A stretch of 64,000 nucleotides of DNA from Pelobates cultripes (GCA_933207985.1 OW240915.1:113765732-113829731); one strand, 5' to 3'. Positions 1 through 11,880 are shown, numbered from the stretch's first letter. Notes: generated from the letters alone by a model not told the origin. Translations and numbers: made by a program.

Positions 1-246
1 CATAACAGAGTACAGGTTAAAACTGTGGTTGATAAATTACCAAGTGATATCTACTGACAAGAATTAAAGACAGTCAAAAATAAACAAAAAAAAATGACAA
101 AACATTGCATATAATGAAAAATAAATTTGACTAGTAGCTTGATAAACTAATATGCATTTATATTTGCATAAATATGCATATGCATATATATGTATTTATA
201 TATCAAATATATATTTGCATACATATGCATATGAACAAAACTTATA
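1..246. other. AT-rich intronic sequence
   Basis: No gene is seen. Between about 150 and 235 there are repeated ATATGCATAT palindromes, an AT-rich simple sequence. A TA dinucleotide at 245-246 immediately precedes the Tc1-like terminus. Confidence 0.5.
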
Positions 247-535
247 CTGAACAAAATTGTAAACGCAACACTTTTGTTTTTGCTGCCATTTTTCATGAGC
301 TGAACTCAATGATCTAAGACTTTTTCTATGTACACAAAAGGCCTATTTCTCTCAAATATTCACAAATCTGTCTAAATCTATGTTAGTGACCACTTTTCCT
401 TTGCCAAGATAATCCATCCACCTCACAAGTGTGGCATATCAAGATGATTATACAGCATGATTATTGCAAAAGTGTGCCTTAGGCTGGCCACAATATAAGG
501 CCACTCTAAAAAGTGCAGTTTTATCACACAGCACA

Positions 536-1335
536 ATGCCACAGATGTTGCAAGTTTTGAGGGAGCGTGCAATTGGCATGCTGACTGCAGAAATGTCCAC
601 CAGAGCTCTTGCCTGTGAATTGAATGTTCATTTCTCTACCATAAGCCATTTCAGAGAATTTGGCAGTACATCCAACCGGCCTCACAACCGCAGACCACGT
701 GTAACCACACCAGCCAAGGACTTCCACATCCAGCATCTTCACCTCCAAGATCAGCAGACAGGGTGTATGGCATTGTGTGGGTGAGCATTTGCTGATTTCA
801 ACGTTGTGGGTCGAGTGGCCCATGGTGGCGGTGGGGTTAAGGTATGGGCAGGCGTTTGTTATGGACAATGAACACAGGTACATTTTATTGATGGCATTTT
901 AAATGCACATCAGGTTAACCATGACGAGATCCTGAGGCCCATTGTTCCATTCATTTACGACGTCAGATACCGTGACAAGATCCTGAGGCCCATTGTTCCA
1001 TTCATTCACGACCACCACCTCATGTTGCAGCATGATAATGCACGGCCCCATGTTGCAAGTATCTGAACACAATCCGGGAAGCTGAAAACATCCCAGTTCT
1101 TCCATGGCCAGCATACTCACCGGACATGTCACCCATTGAGCATGTTTGGCATGCTCTGGATCGGCGTATACGACAACGTGTTCCAGGTCCTACCAATATC
1201 CAGCAACTTCATACAGCCATTGAAGAGGAGTGGACCACAGGCCACAATCAACAATCTGATCAACTCTATGCAAAGGAAATGTGTCGCACTGCGTGAGGCA
1301 AATGGTGGTTCACCAGATACTGACTGGTTTTCGAA
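536..1335 (+). pseudogene. Tc1-like transposase, inactivated
   Basis: The reading begins MPQMLQVLRERAIGMLTAEM, the paired-like helix-turn-helix DNA-binding region, and continues into the basic stretch SNRPHNRRPRVTTPA. The middle of the protein, including the segment with the first catalytic Asp, is missing between about 780 and 790. The reading then resumes with GGGGVKVWAGVCYG, LMLQHDNARPHVA (second catalytic Asp) and, after frameshifts, a sequence whose DNA still encodes SPIEHVWHALDRRI (catalytic Glu). The C-terminus NNLINSMQRKCVALREANGG is recognisable. A deletion, several frameshifts and an internal duplication make it non-functional. Confidence 0.85.
918..1019 (+). repeat. 51-bp in-frame tandem duplication in the Tc1 pseudogene
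   Basis: GATCCTGAGGCCCATTGTTC occurs at 928 and again at 979, so the period is 51 bp. That is 17 codons, and the frame is preserved. The duplicated peptide reads (D)(E/K)ILRPIVPFI. Intact relatives are expected to have one copy. The two copies differ at a few bases, so the duplication is not brand new. Confidence 0.8.
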
Positions 1336-1526
1336 CCCCCCCGGATCCCATCAATACAGTAAAACTGCACATTTTAGAGCAGCCTTTTATTGTGGCCAGT
1401 GTAAGGCACACCTGTGCAATAATCATGCTGTCTAATAAGCATCTTGATTTGCCACACTTGTGAGGTGGATGGATTATCTCGGCAAAGGAGATGTGCTCAC
1501 TAACACAGATTTGGACAGATTTGTGT

Positions 1527-2965
1527 TAGTTATATACACACACACACATTCTTGACAATAAATACTATTGTTCTTAAATCCAGGAGTGCTGGCATTTATT
1601 TTATATATAAATTTAAATACATGAAGAATGAAGAGTGCAAGGTTGGGAAAAATAAACAAATAAGCAAATTTTAATTGGGACAGCAGACTGCAGAGTTCAT
1701 TTGAAAGATTACAGCCCTAAAGTTACAGCATATTTGCATATATGTCCCTGATTAGAATAAGTGTGTGTTACACTTACATTATACTGTCTTCTTCTCTGTG
1801 AGTGTTTTTAATAACCCAGACATATTTAATATCTACGTAAACAATCTCCTTACTGTGTACAATTTTAGTAAATTCATCTGGTTTAAAGAATGATGGTTTA
1901 ATAAGCTATTTTGATTCACTAAATTGATTGTTTTGCTAAAATCTCTTGCCTGGGAACCCTCCAGAACCAGAAGAGTCATGCTTTTTATGTTCTGTGGCTA
2001 CAGATTGGGACAACACAATAACACCTTCAATATGTTTAATGAATTACTATTTTGTAGAACAGAGTACACAGCTGTAAATATGGCAGGATGGAAAACACAA
2101 TAATGCAAGCATGAAAATGTCATGTGACAAAGGTGCTTAAAGGAACACTGTACACACTATAAAAACTCGATATATCCACACTTTCAAGCCATCGGGGTAT
2201 GAGAGCCTGGACTGGCTCTCATAACCTATTATACAGTGATGACACTCATGCATGAAATACTTCCATATGGCAGAATTGTAGACACATCGCAGCAAGCACT
2301 GTGCTTGCTACTACAGTATCCAATTAGGAGCATTGAACTGGACCAAACTGGACCTTTAAAGATCTCAAAGCTTGCACTGTTGGCAATTTTGAAGACAAAG
2401 CCCAGCAGAGGCAGGCCCGAAGAAAGTTTGGAGCTGCATGATAAAAATGTTCCCCAATGCTTATGCATATGGTATGATCATCAGAAAAAAAGTTTAAAAT
2501 AAGATTTCTACCATAATTTAATTACTATAACATAATGAATGGGCAAAGCAAAAATGTTCTAAAATCAACCCTCCCCCCCACCCTCCCCCCAAGAAAACCT
2601 ACTTTGGCCCAACACAAATATGTCTAGCAAAGCAGTAAAATCAGCTATTGTTTTATTTAGGAACTGATGAAACTTTTATGTATGGCACTCCCTTCCCCTG
2701 GCAAAGGTCAATGATAAGGGCAAACAAAGCCAAGTTATAAATGCAGTGGTATAATATGAGCCTGCCAATTATAAAAAAACAGATGTGTACAGATGGGAAT
2801 GGCACTCATAATGGGAAACTGATGGACTGATGGCACATGGCAATGTATAGCCAAAGTCAGCAGACTCAGAAAAAATATACAAGCACATAAGTCCAGCTTG
2901 AACATAGCTTGCTTGGCACTTTGAAATTGCCTTTTTATTGAGCAATACATTCCTTTAAAACAATC
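1527..2965. other. AT-rich intronic sequence with a possible TTAA-MITE end
   Basis: No exon or gene is recognised. A short CA repeat lies near 1537-1550. At 2137-2140 a TTAA is followed by AGGAACACTGTACACAC, which resembles the left terminus of the TTAA/AGG MITEs found elsewhere in the window. I could not find a convincing right end, so it may be a truncated copy. C-rich runs lie near 2571-2590. Confidence 0.35.
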
Positions 2966-3149
2966 CTTTAGATCAGGGTTTCCCAATTAATTTTCCCTTG
3001 GAACCCTTTGACATGGTATAGCAAAACTTTGGAACCCACCCAAAAAATGTGTGCTGTAGAGTAGTGCAGCGCAACGCAGCACAGCGCAAACCTTTCAATC
3101 AGCAGAGTTCTTTTGCTGGAAAATTCTTTTTATATCTGGTATAATTGTT

Positions 3150-3675
3150 GACAATTGCATTCACATGTCTGCAGTTGCGTCAAGTAGTTTTCGATACTTT
3201 GTTTTTGTTGCAGATAAAGCGAGAATCCAGTTTCACATAAGTATGTGCTGACGAATGGCAACAGAACTTTGATTGCCCTCTTGGACAATTCTGGGTATTC
3301 TTCGCGTAAATCACCCCAAAAGAAATAAGATAAACTTTTTTAAATGTTTGGCTTAGTTGACTGTCGTAAGTTATATCGATCAGATTCTCAAAATCTACAT
3401 CAGAAAAATTGACTGGCTTGTCTTTTATGAATGGATTTCGAACGAATTTCATCTTCAAGTTCAATTTCTGATTCTTCAAAAAAATCCTTAAGTTTTGGCA
3501 AAGAGTTCAAATTATTTTGCTCAACAGATGAGGTCCAACACTGCAGCTTACGAGACAGTGAAAATATTTTATCTCTTGCATTAAAAATATTAGTGTTTTT
3601 TCCTTGGAGTGATAAACATATGTCATTTAATTTTGTCAATATGTCAGTTTTTTTGCCCCTGACAGAGTCTTTCAA
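3150..3675 (-). pseudogene. hAT transposase C-terminal fragment (Charlie/ZBED-like)
   Basis: Reading leftward, the fragment gives LTKLNDICLSLQGKNTNIFN, then LSRKLQCWTSSVEQNNLNSL and PKLKDFFEESEIELEDEI. After a frameshift near 3410 it gives FVRNPFIKDKPVNFSDVDFE and NLIDITYDSQLSQTFKKVYL. The DNA then still encodes the start of the hAT dimerisation region (a degraded equivalent of LLPF.STYLCE.GFS). The order matches the last third of vertebrate Charlie/ZBED5-type hAT transposases. The N-terminal BED finger and most of the RNase-H-like core are absent, replaced by the tandem array to the right. Confidence 0.75.
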
Positions 3676-4110
3676 TGCCCTGACAGAGCCTTTTAATGTC
3701 CCTCACTGAGTCATTCAATGCCCCTGAAAGAGTCTTCCAATGCCCCTGACAGAGCCTTTAATGTCCCTTACAGAGCCTTTGAATGTCCCTCACAGAGTTT
3801 TTCAATGTCCCTGAGAGAGCCTTCAATGTCCCTAACAGAGATTTTCAATGCCCCTGACAGAGTCTTTCAATGCCCCTGACAGAGTCTTTCATTTCCCCTG
3901 ACAGTCTTTCATTTCTCCTGACAGAGCCTTTCAATGACCCTGACAGAGCCTTTCAATGCCCCTGACAGAGCCTTTTAATGTCCATTACAGAGCATTTTAA
4001 TGTCCCTAACAAAGAACTTCAATGTCCCAACCTAACAGAGCCTTTCAATGTCCCAACCTAACAGAGCTTTCTATGTCCCTACCAAACAGAGCTTTCTATG
4101 ACAATAACAG
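3655..4110. repeat. 22-bp minisatellite arising at the edge of the hAT transposase
   Basis: About 20 degenerate copies of a 22-bp unit of the form GACAGAG(T/C)CTTTCAATGCCCCT are present, with variants such as CTTACAGAGCCTTTGAATGT. The first unit is still part of the transposase reading frame (residues MKDSVRG). The array therefore appears to have expanded from coding DNA, out of frame because 22 is not a multiple of 3. Right-hand units are longer and more diverged (CAACCTAACAGAGC). Confidence 0.85.
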
Positions 4111-4461
4111 ATCTTTAACTATCAGGTACACTCTCTCACTCCTCTACCACGAGTGATAGAAAATGGCTGATGGCAGGGCTGGCTGGCTGACAGCTGGACG
4201 GGCTGGCTGACAGCTGGGCTGGCTCTCTTACGGCCGAGCTAAGTGGATGACTGATAGCAGAGCAGGTGCTAGGGCGGGCTCTGATGGCAGGGCGTGCTGA
4301 TATCAAGGCAGGCTGATGGCAAGGCGAGCTTAAAATCGCTATCTCTGCTGTTTCTGACCCTCCAGGAACAGCAGGTAGCAGTGGCCATCTTGGATGTGCA
4401 AAATGCAGTGGAACCCCAATTTTGTTCAGCGGAACACCGATTGGGAAACTCTGCTTTAGAT

Positions 4462-6100
4462 CCGCACAGTCCATATTCCTGATATACATAGCATTACATG
4501 CTTAATGTAGGTACAATACAACCTTGTGTGTGACAGTAAACAAGAGAATTCTGGAAATTCAACTTGGTTTCTTGGTTCCTAAATGCACAATGAATACCTT
4601 AAATGGACACAACAGACAGGTGCAAGAATTCCCATATTAGAGCATCATACAACAATCACACTCTTGCTCGATGGTTGTAGGAAAGGTAAGCAGAAAGAGA
4701 CTGTGTTTATATCTCAAACAGTTCTCAAACAGGTCTTTTTTTTAGCTTGGAAGCAGGACAAGGGACCCAAGTCTGTTGGACAGACTACACAAAAACCATG
4801 CTGCATAGACTAGTTCAGTTTCATGCTTTTCATGCTGCATAGTTCAGTTTCAGTTTGAAAAAAAGCTTCTATTTTAAAATGTTTTTTATCCCTAGCATTA
4901 GAAATATGTCTGTCAAAATGAAATTCTGTAAATAAAATGGGCAACATGGAAATTAGGGTTCGAACCCCAACAAAGTAAGTTCCTCACAACCAGCTTCCCA
5001 AAAAGCACAGTTTACTTGTGTCATTACACATGCTTGCCCTGTGCAATCTGTGCAGTCTACTGGCACAGTGCTTCAATTGCATGCTCTGTGCATGGACAGC
5101 CCTGAGTGGGGCTAGTCATTGTGACTATATTTCAAACAATATAGTGATAAAAGCAATTCTTGGCCCCATTACAATTCCAGGGGCCAGAAAACACATAATC
5201 TCCAGGCCCTTTAGGATTGTTTGAGGGAATATATGCTAATATAATTTATTTATTGTGAGAGAGGTCTAATCAATCAGACCTGTTTTTGTTTTGTCTTTTT
5301 ACGTGTTTTAGTATTTATAACTGTAAACAGCTGTAGGCAACAATAATTCACTGGTAACAGGGCTATTTATGACACTTTAGCCAACATGATACTGTATAAG
5401 TCACTGGGATACCAACATATATCCCCTTTCAAACTACATTTCAAGTACAGCATTTTCATGGATGTGTGCTTTAAAACCAAAGCACAATGTTTACTTCCTG
5501 TTTTGATAATCGTTTTCCTGCATGCATAACCAAAACATTCACACTATATGTAATACATGCCTTGCAAATTTGATAACAAACACATCAAATAATGAAAGAA
5601 CCTGTTCCTATTTTGACAAGTGTTGGGTTCAGCATGGGTGACAAAGATACATTATTCTTTGGGGAGGTGAAGTACATTTGGATGAAATACAAAGACACCA
5701 GGATGCATCTGTTGCTGACAGAGCTGTAACAGTTATCAAACCAAGAAGTGATTAACTAATGAATAAGACCTGTCCTGTATTAGGCATTCCCAGAATATCA
5801 TGTCCAATTGCTCATTTCTACTTCTTTACTGGATTTGTTATGGTTTAGTTTGTAGAAAAAAAAGGTAGCTGAGTTTTGCAGGAAATATTTCAATATTACA
5901 AACAGCTTGATAAAATCTAAAGCAGTTTACAATGTTAACACGAGACACACAAAAATAGTTACTAATTACTGTTAACAATGAGGACACAAGAGTGACACGA
6001 TTATTAAGTACCACAAGGCAAAAATATTTAATTAGTTTGACTTTTAATGTGCTCTGTGAGTTTGTGTGTGTGGGGGGAAGCATTAATACAGACAGTGACA
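4462..6100. other. Intronic sequence with a possible SINE fragment
   Basis: No exon is recognised. AGGGTTCGAACCCCAAC near 4957-4972 matches the B box of a tRNA-type promoter and is followed by roughly 200 bp of moderately GC-rich sequence, so a degraded tRNA-derived SINE is possible. The remainder to 6100 is unremarkable AT-rich sequence. Confidence 0.35.
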
Positions 6101-6143
6101 CTATAGCTTTAGGAATACAGAGTTGTATTCCTAACACTATAGT
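6101..6143. repeat. Terminal hairpin of a TTAA-type MITE, split by a hAT insertion
   Basis: CTATAGCTTTAGGAATACAG and its near-complement TTGTATTCCTAACACTATAG face each other. This hairpin is typical of the ends of TTAA MITEs in this window. The expected outer end CTATAGTGTTCCCCTAA is found about 1.5 kb away at 7671-7687, suggesting that the intervening element inserted into this hairpin. Confidence 0.5.
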
Positions 6144-6659
6144 CAGGGCCGGTGCAAGGATTTTTGCCGCCCTAGGCAAAAGAAAGATTTGCCGCCCCCC
6201 CCCCGGAACATCGCAATGCCCCACCCATATGAACTAATGCCAGTGCTGCACACAGTGTGTGTTTACATTAAAAAGCCTGCAGGGACAAACTATAGACACC
6301 AGAACAACTTTATTAAGCTGCAGTGGTTCTGGGGACTGTAGTGTCCATTTAATGTGAGGTAAATTAGAGATTAGTGTCACTAATAATATACTAGATTGCC
6401 TACTTACAATCAGATGAGGATGGTGATGGGCTCTGGCTGCAGTCTGGCTCCACTGGTCTGGTGTAGAACAGGATCTCTGGAGGCTGTTTGCAACTGTGGT
6501 CACAAAATTCAATGTTCTGGGAGAACGGGAAGCAGCTCCATTTTTGGGGGCCTCTTACATAGCTCAAGGTCTGGGCCCCAGGGCCTGACGGTGAGTATGC
6601 CCATAAAGCCCACCCATAAGGCCACCTACATGTTCCACCCATGAACTCACAGGGAGTAG

Positions 6660-7112
6660 AGTGTGTAAGGGATGTGTTATGTGTTATGTGTTACTGTAGA
6701 GGATCTAATGTGTGTGCTTACGGAATGTAGTGTATAGGGATACCAGTTTGTGTAGGTGATGCAGTGTTGTTTGTGTAAGGGATAGAAAGCAGTGAGTGTT
6801 TGTGTATAAGGGATGTATTGTGTGTGTTTCTTGTTGTGTGTTAGGGATGCATTGTGTGAATCTGTGTATGTAAGGGATGCAGTGTGTGTGTCTGTAAGGG
6901 GTGTGTTGAGTGTGTGTAAGAGATGCATTGTGTTTCTGTGTGTGTGTGTAAGAGAAACAGTGTGTGTTTGCATGTGTGTGTAAGGGATGCATTGTGTGTG
7001 TTCTGTGTATATGTGCAAAGGATGCATTGTCTTTATGTGTAAGGGTTGCATTGTGTGTTTCTCTGTGTGTAAGGGAAGCATGTTGTGTTTCTGTGTGTGT
7101 GTGTGTGCGCGC
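6660..7112 (+). repeat. GT-rich degenerate array (GTGTAAGGGATGCATTGTGT)
   Basis: About 20 variants of GTGT(G)TAAGGGATGCA(T/G)TGTGTGT are present. The unit is short and imperfect. Open frames across it (Cys/Val or Thr/His repeats) are products of the repeat and are not treated as genes. Confidence 0.8.
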
Positions 7113-7669
7113 CGTGGTGTGAAAGAGCTCCCTGTCCCCCTGTCCTATAGAGCTCTCCCTTCCATTCCTTAGAGATCTCCCCTGCCCCTTAGTGGTCTCT
7201 CCTCTCCCCCCCCACCTCCCTTAGTGGTCTCCTTTTCTCCCCGACTTTCCACTAGTAGTCTCTCCTCTCCCCCCACCCTCCCCTAGTGGTCTATCCTCCA
7301 CCCCCCTCCCTTAGCGGTCTCTCCACTGCCCCCTCCCTCCTTTAGTGGTCTCTCCCTCCCCTACTTTCTCATCTCCCACCCCTCGTGTTCTCCTCTTCTT
7401 CTCCCCCGTGTTTTCCTCTTATTCCCCCCCTCCCTGTGTTCTCCGCTTCTTCTCCCCCCTGTAATCTTGTCTTCTTCTCCCCTCCCCCCGTAATCTTCTC
7501 CCCTCCCCCCTGTAATCGCTTCTTCTCCCCCGTAATCTTCTCTTCTTCTCCCCCCATAATCTTCTCTTCTCCCCCTCAATCATCTCCCCCTCCCATCAAT
7601 CATCTCCCTCTCCCATCAATCATCTCCCCCCCTCCTCCCATCAATCATCTCCCCCCCTCCCTCCTATAG
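7113..7669 (+). repeat. Pyrimidine-rich tract (CTCTCC / TCTTCTCCCCC)
   Basis: Two arrays follow one another: CCCTTAGTGGTCTCTCC-type units (about 7120-7370), then TAATCTTCTC(TTCTTCTCC)CCC and CAATCATCTCCCCCTCCCAT units. Long purine/pyrimidine strand asymmetry of this kind can form triplex DNA; that is general knowledge, not something shown here. Confidence 0.75.
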
Positions 7670-7677
7670 TCTATAGT

Positions 7678-7962
7678 GTTCCCCTAATGTACTGTTCATG
7701 CACTGTTCAAATAAGATACAAATTGTCTAGCATCGCCAGCTTTACGGCTGGATTCTCATAGCACAGTAAGGTTTTACTCTACTTACTGAACAGCAACATC
7801 CCCATACACTTTAATGGAGAAATTGCTGATCACTAATCATATCCCCCATGTATCAAACATAACATATATGATTTGCCATCATATTAAGATGTATGACCCA
7901 TACCTGTGAACATTTGAAATAGACAAAGACAGGTAGTTTAATTTTAGGAGTGTGAGTGGGGG
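7678..7962. other. Short intronic stretch
   Basis: After the MITE end at 7671-7687 there is about 280 bp without recognisable features, before the target duplication of the next hAT element. Confidence 0.4.
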
Positions 7963-7970
7963 GTTGGACA

Positions 7971-9375
7971 CAGGGCCGTCTTTAATAACGAATGGACCCT
8001 GGGCAAGTGTTTGCTTGGGCCCCCTGTGCCCTGCCGCTCTCGCCCCTCACTCCCTGGTATGCAATCACGGCATCCATCCCAACGCAGTGGTGGTACTAAA
8101 GTAGAATGAATTTTATTGGGACCCCCAATTGCAAGGTTGGACTAAAGGTAGAACCCCATCTGTCGTGCAGCTCCAACAATGCTTTGACAGCTGGGACTCT
8201 ACCAATTTCCCATGCTTGCAGGGTTGTATTTAGCACTGAGCCATGTTAGTATGTTTGAATGTAAGCATGTGTTTGTATGGAGTATGTTTGTGTGAATGTG
8301 TTTGTATGTGGTACTGGGGTTTGAATGCAAGTGTGCATTTATGTGTAGTGTTTGTTTTTGAATGTAGGAGTGTGCTTGTATGTAGTGTTGACGTTTCAAT
8401 GCAGGAGTGTGTTTTATATGTAGTGTTGAAGTTTGAATGGAGGGGTGTATTTGTATTTAAATTTGCGGCTCAGATGCACAGGTACACACTCTGACGCACA
8501 AGCAGATACACAGATACATACACTGACTACATACAGATAAACAGGCACATACACTGACAGACATACTGACACAGGCACATATACAGACATACTGACACAC
8601 AGACACATATACCGACATACTGACATACACACACAGACACATACACTGATCAACATACTGACACACATACACTGACATAAATACTGACACCCACACACTG
8701 ACAGATATACTGACACCCACATACACTGAGAAATACTGACACACACACAGGCACATACACTGACACACACAGACTGATATACTGACACACACACACAGAC
8801 ATACTGGCACACAGACAGTATACTGACACATGCATACACATGCACTAACAGACATACTGACGCACTGACAGACATACTGACACATACACATACGACACAC
8901 ACAGATATACACACTTATATACTGACACACAGACAGACAGACATACTGACACACTACAGACATACTGACACACACAGACATGCTGACACACACACATACA
9001 CTAACACACACATACACTAACACACAAACACACACACTAACACACATACACTAACACACATACACTAACACACACATACACTAACACACATACACACACT
9101 AACACACATACACAAACACACACACTAACACACATACACTAACACACAAACACACACTAGCACACATAAACACACACATACATACACTAACACACACGCA
9201 CACTAACACACAAACACATACACTAACACACACAAACACACACGCAACACATACACACTAACACACACAAACACACACATACATACACTAACACACACAT
9301 ACACTAACACACAAACACTAACACACACATACACTAACACACAAACACTAACACACACATACACACACACACAAA

Positions 9376-9415
<40 letters not shown>

Positions 9416-9709
9416 CACACAAACACACACACACTAACACACACATACACATACACTAACACACACATACACACAAACACACATATTTTTTTTTTAAATG
9501 TAATCCCCCCAGCCTCCTTACCTTTTGGAGTGCTGGGGGGATTCCCTGGGGTCCAGTGGTGCTGCTGGGCTCCTGGGCGGGTGGGCGGTCGGGCAGGAAG
9601 GGTGCTCCCTCGCGCGCCTGCCTTCCTGCCCGACCGGCCACCCGCCCGCCGGGGTCAGCGGGGCCCACAGGGCAGGTGCCTCGGGCCCCCCGCGTTAAAG
9701 ACGGCCCTG
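7971..9709. mobile_element. Non-autonomous hAT element carrying a 1-kb microsatellite (hAT-B)
   Basis: The terminal repeats CAGGGCCGTCTTTAA and TTAAAGACGGCCCTG are exact reverse complements, and both sides are flanked by GTTGGACA (7963-7970 and 9710-9717). The element is 1739 bp. Layout: left unique part (about 7990-8460), CA-rich microsatellite (8462-9485), poly-T, the shared CCTTACCTTTTGG module (9508-9560), then a GC-rich palindromic stem (about 9570-9660). There is no coding capacity. The element at 12124 belongs to the same family. Confidence 0.95.
8462..9485. repeat. CA-rich microsatellite inside hAT-B
   Basis: The array is built from ACATACTGACACACACAGAC-type units that give way to (ACACACATACACTA)n and pure (CA)n near 9378-9412. 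It sits wholly inside the hAT element. The long Val/Cys and His/Thr open frames across it are repeat artefacts. Confidence 0.9.
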
Positions 9710-9717
9710 GTTGGACA

Positions 9718-9969
9718 GGGCAGGGCTGTTCTGAAACCCTTTAGTAGACTTGCTAATAACAATTTATGCAGCTAAAATGTAATTTAGAACAAGAATAATG
9801 TATCTTATTTGGAGAGACTGATTTCTAAACACATGTGTTGTTGTTTAAAGACATATTACTGGGTGTAAGTATTATTATTATTATATTATATTTATATATG
9901 ATATATTATATTATTATTTAAATTATTATTGCTCTGGAGCTCTATTATACACTCAGACACACCAACCAT
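9718..9969. other. AT-rich spacer
   Basis: The stretch contains ATTATTATTATATTATATTT-type sequence at 9870-9930. No gene or recognisable element is seen. Confidence 0.5.
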
Positions 9970-11066
9970 ATAGTGCCATCTTACCAACATAAAGCTTCCC
10001 CCCCCCCCCCTGGGCAAAACAGTGCATTTGGGCCCTGCTTACACAATCCCTTACAGGAATAAACTTGTAAATTATTAATAAAATTAAGCTTATTGGTACC
10101 TCCATGAAATGCAATACATTCATACAATTCAAACACACGGCCTGCTGAATACACACAAAATGCAGAATGCAAACAGGTGGCCGTAAACACACACAGGCTG
10201 CTGAATACATACACATAGACTGCTGAGAACACACACACACAGACTGCTGAATGTATACACACAGACACCTGAATGCATACCCAAACTGCTGAACATACAC
10301 ACACGGACTGCTGAATACGCACATACAGAATGCAGAATACACACATACAGAATGCAGAATACACACAGGCTGCTGAATACATACACACAGACTGCTGAAT
10401 ACCAGTGTTATCTTAACAACATTATTGGCCCCCAGGCAAAGCAATGCACTTGGGCCCTGCCTACACAACCCCTTACAGGAATAAAAATGTAAATTATCGA
10501 TAAAATTAAGCTTATATTTATTGGTACTTCCAATAAATGCAATACATTCATACAATACAAACACATAGACTGCTGAGTACACACACATGGACTGCTGAAT
10601 ACACACCTAGAATGCAGAATACACACAGAATGCAAAAAACAAATAGGCTGCCGTAAACACACACAAGCCGCTGAATACATACACATAGACTGCTGAGTAC
10701 ACACACACAGACTGCTGAATGTATACACACAGACACCTGAATGCATACACAAACTGCTGAACACACACACACTGACTGTTCGATACACACAGGCTGCAGA
10801 ATGCACACACAGGCTGCTGAATACATACACACATACTGCTGAATACACACACAGACTGCTGAGTACACACACACGCATACTGCTAAATGCAAACACAGAC
10901 TGCCTAATACACACATACAGACTGCTGAATACATGCACACAGACTGCTGAATACATGCACACAGACTGCAGAATATATGCACAGACTGCTAAATACACAC
11001 ACACAAATACTGCTGAATACACACACACTGACTGCAGAACACAAACACACAGACTGCTGAATGCAC
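9970..11066. repeat. Two tandem copies of an unidentified repeat plus CTGCTGAATACACACAGA array
   Basis: The segment GGGCCCTGC(T/C)TACACAA...CTTACAGGAATAAA is present at about 10029-10063 and again at about 10452-10484. Each copy is followed by AAATTAAGCTTAT, a TTGGTAC(C/T)TCCA segment and CAATACATTCATACAA. Each also continues into a tandem array of roughly 20-bp units, (ACTGCTGAATACACACACAG)n. The duplication of about 430 bp includes both unique and array sequence. I do not recognise the family; it may be another hAT-type non-autonomous element. Confidence 0.7.
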
Positions 11067-11880
11067 ACAGATAGACAGCAGTCAGGGATGCAGTGTGTGT
11101 TTGTATGAGGGGTGCAGTGTTTGTGTATGTGAGGAATGCAGTGTGTGGGGGGGGTCTTGTGCGTATGTGAGGGGTGCAGTATGTGTGTGTGAGACAAGCG
11201 CAGTGTGTGTTTGTGAGGTGTGCAGTGTGTGTGATGGGTTCAGTGCGTGTGAGGGGTCCTGTGTATGTAAAAGGTGGTGTAGGTGTGAGAGGTGATGTGT
11301 GTGAAGGGTGCTGTGTGTATTTAAGGGTTGCAGTGTGTGCATGTGATGGGTGCAGTGTGTGTGAGGTGTGCTGTGTACGTGTGAGGGGTGCTGTGTATGC
11401 GTGTCTGTCTGTCTGTATGTTTGTGTGTGTTTGTCTGTATGTCTGTGTCTTTGTATGCATGTGTGTCGTGTGTGTCGTGTGTGTATGTGTGTATGTGTCT
11501 GTGTGTTCGTCTGTGTGTATGTATGTGTCTCTGTATGTATGTGTCTGTCTGTGTGTATGTAAGTGTGTGTGTGTCTCTATGTGTGTATGCATGTGTCTCT
11601 CTATGTATGTATGTATGTGAATGTGTGTATATTTGTGTATGTGTGTATGTATGTGTGTCTGTATGTATGTGTCTGTGTGTGTGTCTGTCGGGGGAGCGGG
11701 GGTGGCATGGATCAGTTCTGCAACAGGGCACCCTGCTCTGTGTGTATGTGAGGGGTGCTGTGTGTGTGAGAGAGGTGATATGTGTGTGTCAGGGGTGCTG
11801 TGTATGTGTGTGAGGGGTGCAATGTGTGCATGGCATAGGTGCTGTGTGTGTGTGTGTGTGTGAGGGGGGTGCATTGGGAT
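11067..11880. repeat. GT-rich array (GTGTGTGAGGGGTGCTGTGT)
   Basis: Degenerate GTGTGTGAGGGGTGC(A/T)GTGT units enclose a TGTATGTATGTGTCTGTC block (about 11395-11690). The region then returns to the first unit type after a unique segment at 11692-11735. Its strand sense is opposite to the CA-rich array on its left, so the junction at about 11070-11085 is an inverted arrangement. Confidence 0.8.

Larger units (their letters stand above)
247..1526 (+). mobile_element. Decayed Tc1-like DNA transposon
   Basis: The left end (CTGAACAAAATTGTAAACGC) follows a TA target dinucleotide. Subterminal inverted repeats pair about 362-455 with about 1435-1526; for example ATCCATCCACCTCACAAGTG near 412-431 is reversed near 1456-1475. 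The right arm stops matching after CAGATTTGTG at 1526, so the outermost part of the right terminal repeat is missing and the sequence runs into a short CA repeat. Between the arms lies a broken Tc1 transposase. The element cannot be autonomous. Confidence 0.85.
2974..4453 (-). mobile_element. hAT element with perfect 8-bp target duplication
   Basis: The element runs from CAGGGTTTCCCAAT to ATTGGGAAACTCTG, so the terminal inverted repeats match at 13 of 14 positions. It is flanked on both sides by the identical octamer CTTTAGAT (2966-2973 and 4454-4461), the hallmark of hAT insertion. It is 1480 bp long and contains only the C-terminal part of a hAT transposase on the minus strand, then a 22-bp minisatellite and a GCTGGCTGGCTGAC-rich segment. 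It is an internally deleted, non-autonomous copy. Confidence 0.93.
6144..7669. mobile_element. hAT-like non-autonomous element, right end eroded
   Basis: The left end CAGGGCCGGTGCAAGGATTT is the same terminus that appears inverted at 45529-45544. It is preceded by ACTATAGT (6136-6143), and TCTATAGT follows at 7670-7677, a 7 of 8 match as expected for a hAT target duplication. The canonical right end (...GGCCCTG) is not visible, so the right boundary is tentative. The interior is almost entirely a GT-rich tandem array followed by a pyrimidine-rich tract. Confidence 0.55.

Noticed and set aside
3655..4110. 22-bp array as a CRISPR or regulatory repeat
   Set aside because: Head-to-tail minisatellite without spacers, inside a hAT element.
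8414..9430. Long open frames rich in Val/Cys/Ser or His/Thr across CA/GT arrays (also at 10408-11874, 12597-13213, 26576-27344, 52583-53934)
   Set aside because: They exist because the tandem unit has no stop codon in that frame; composition follows the unit exactly and there is no other coding signal.
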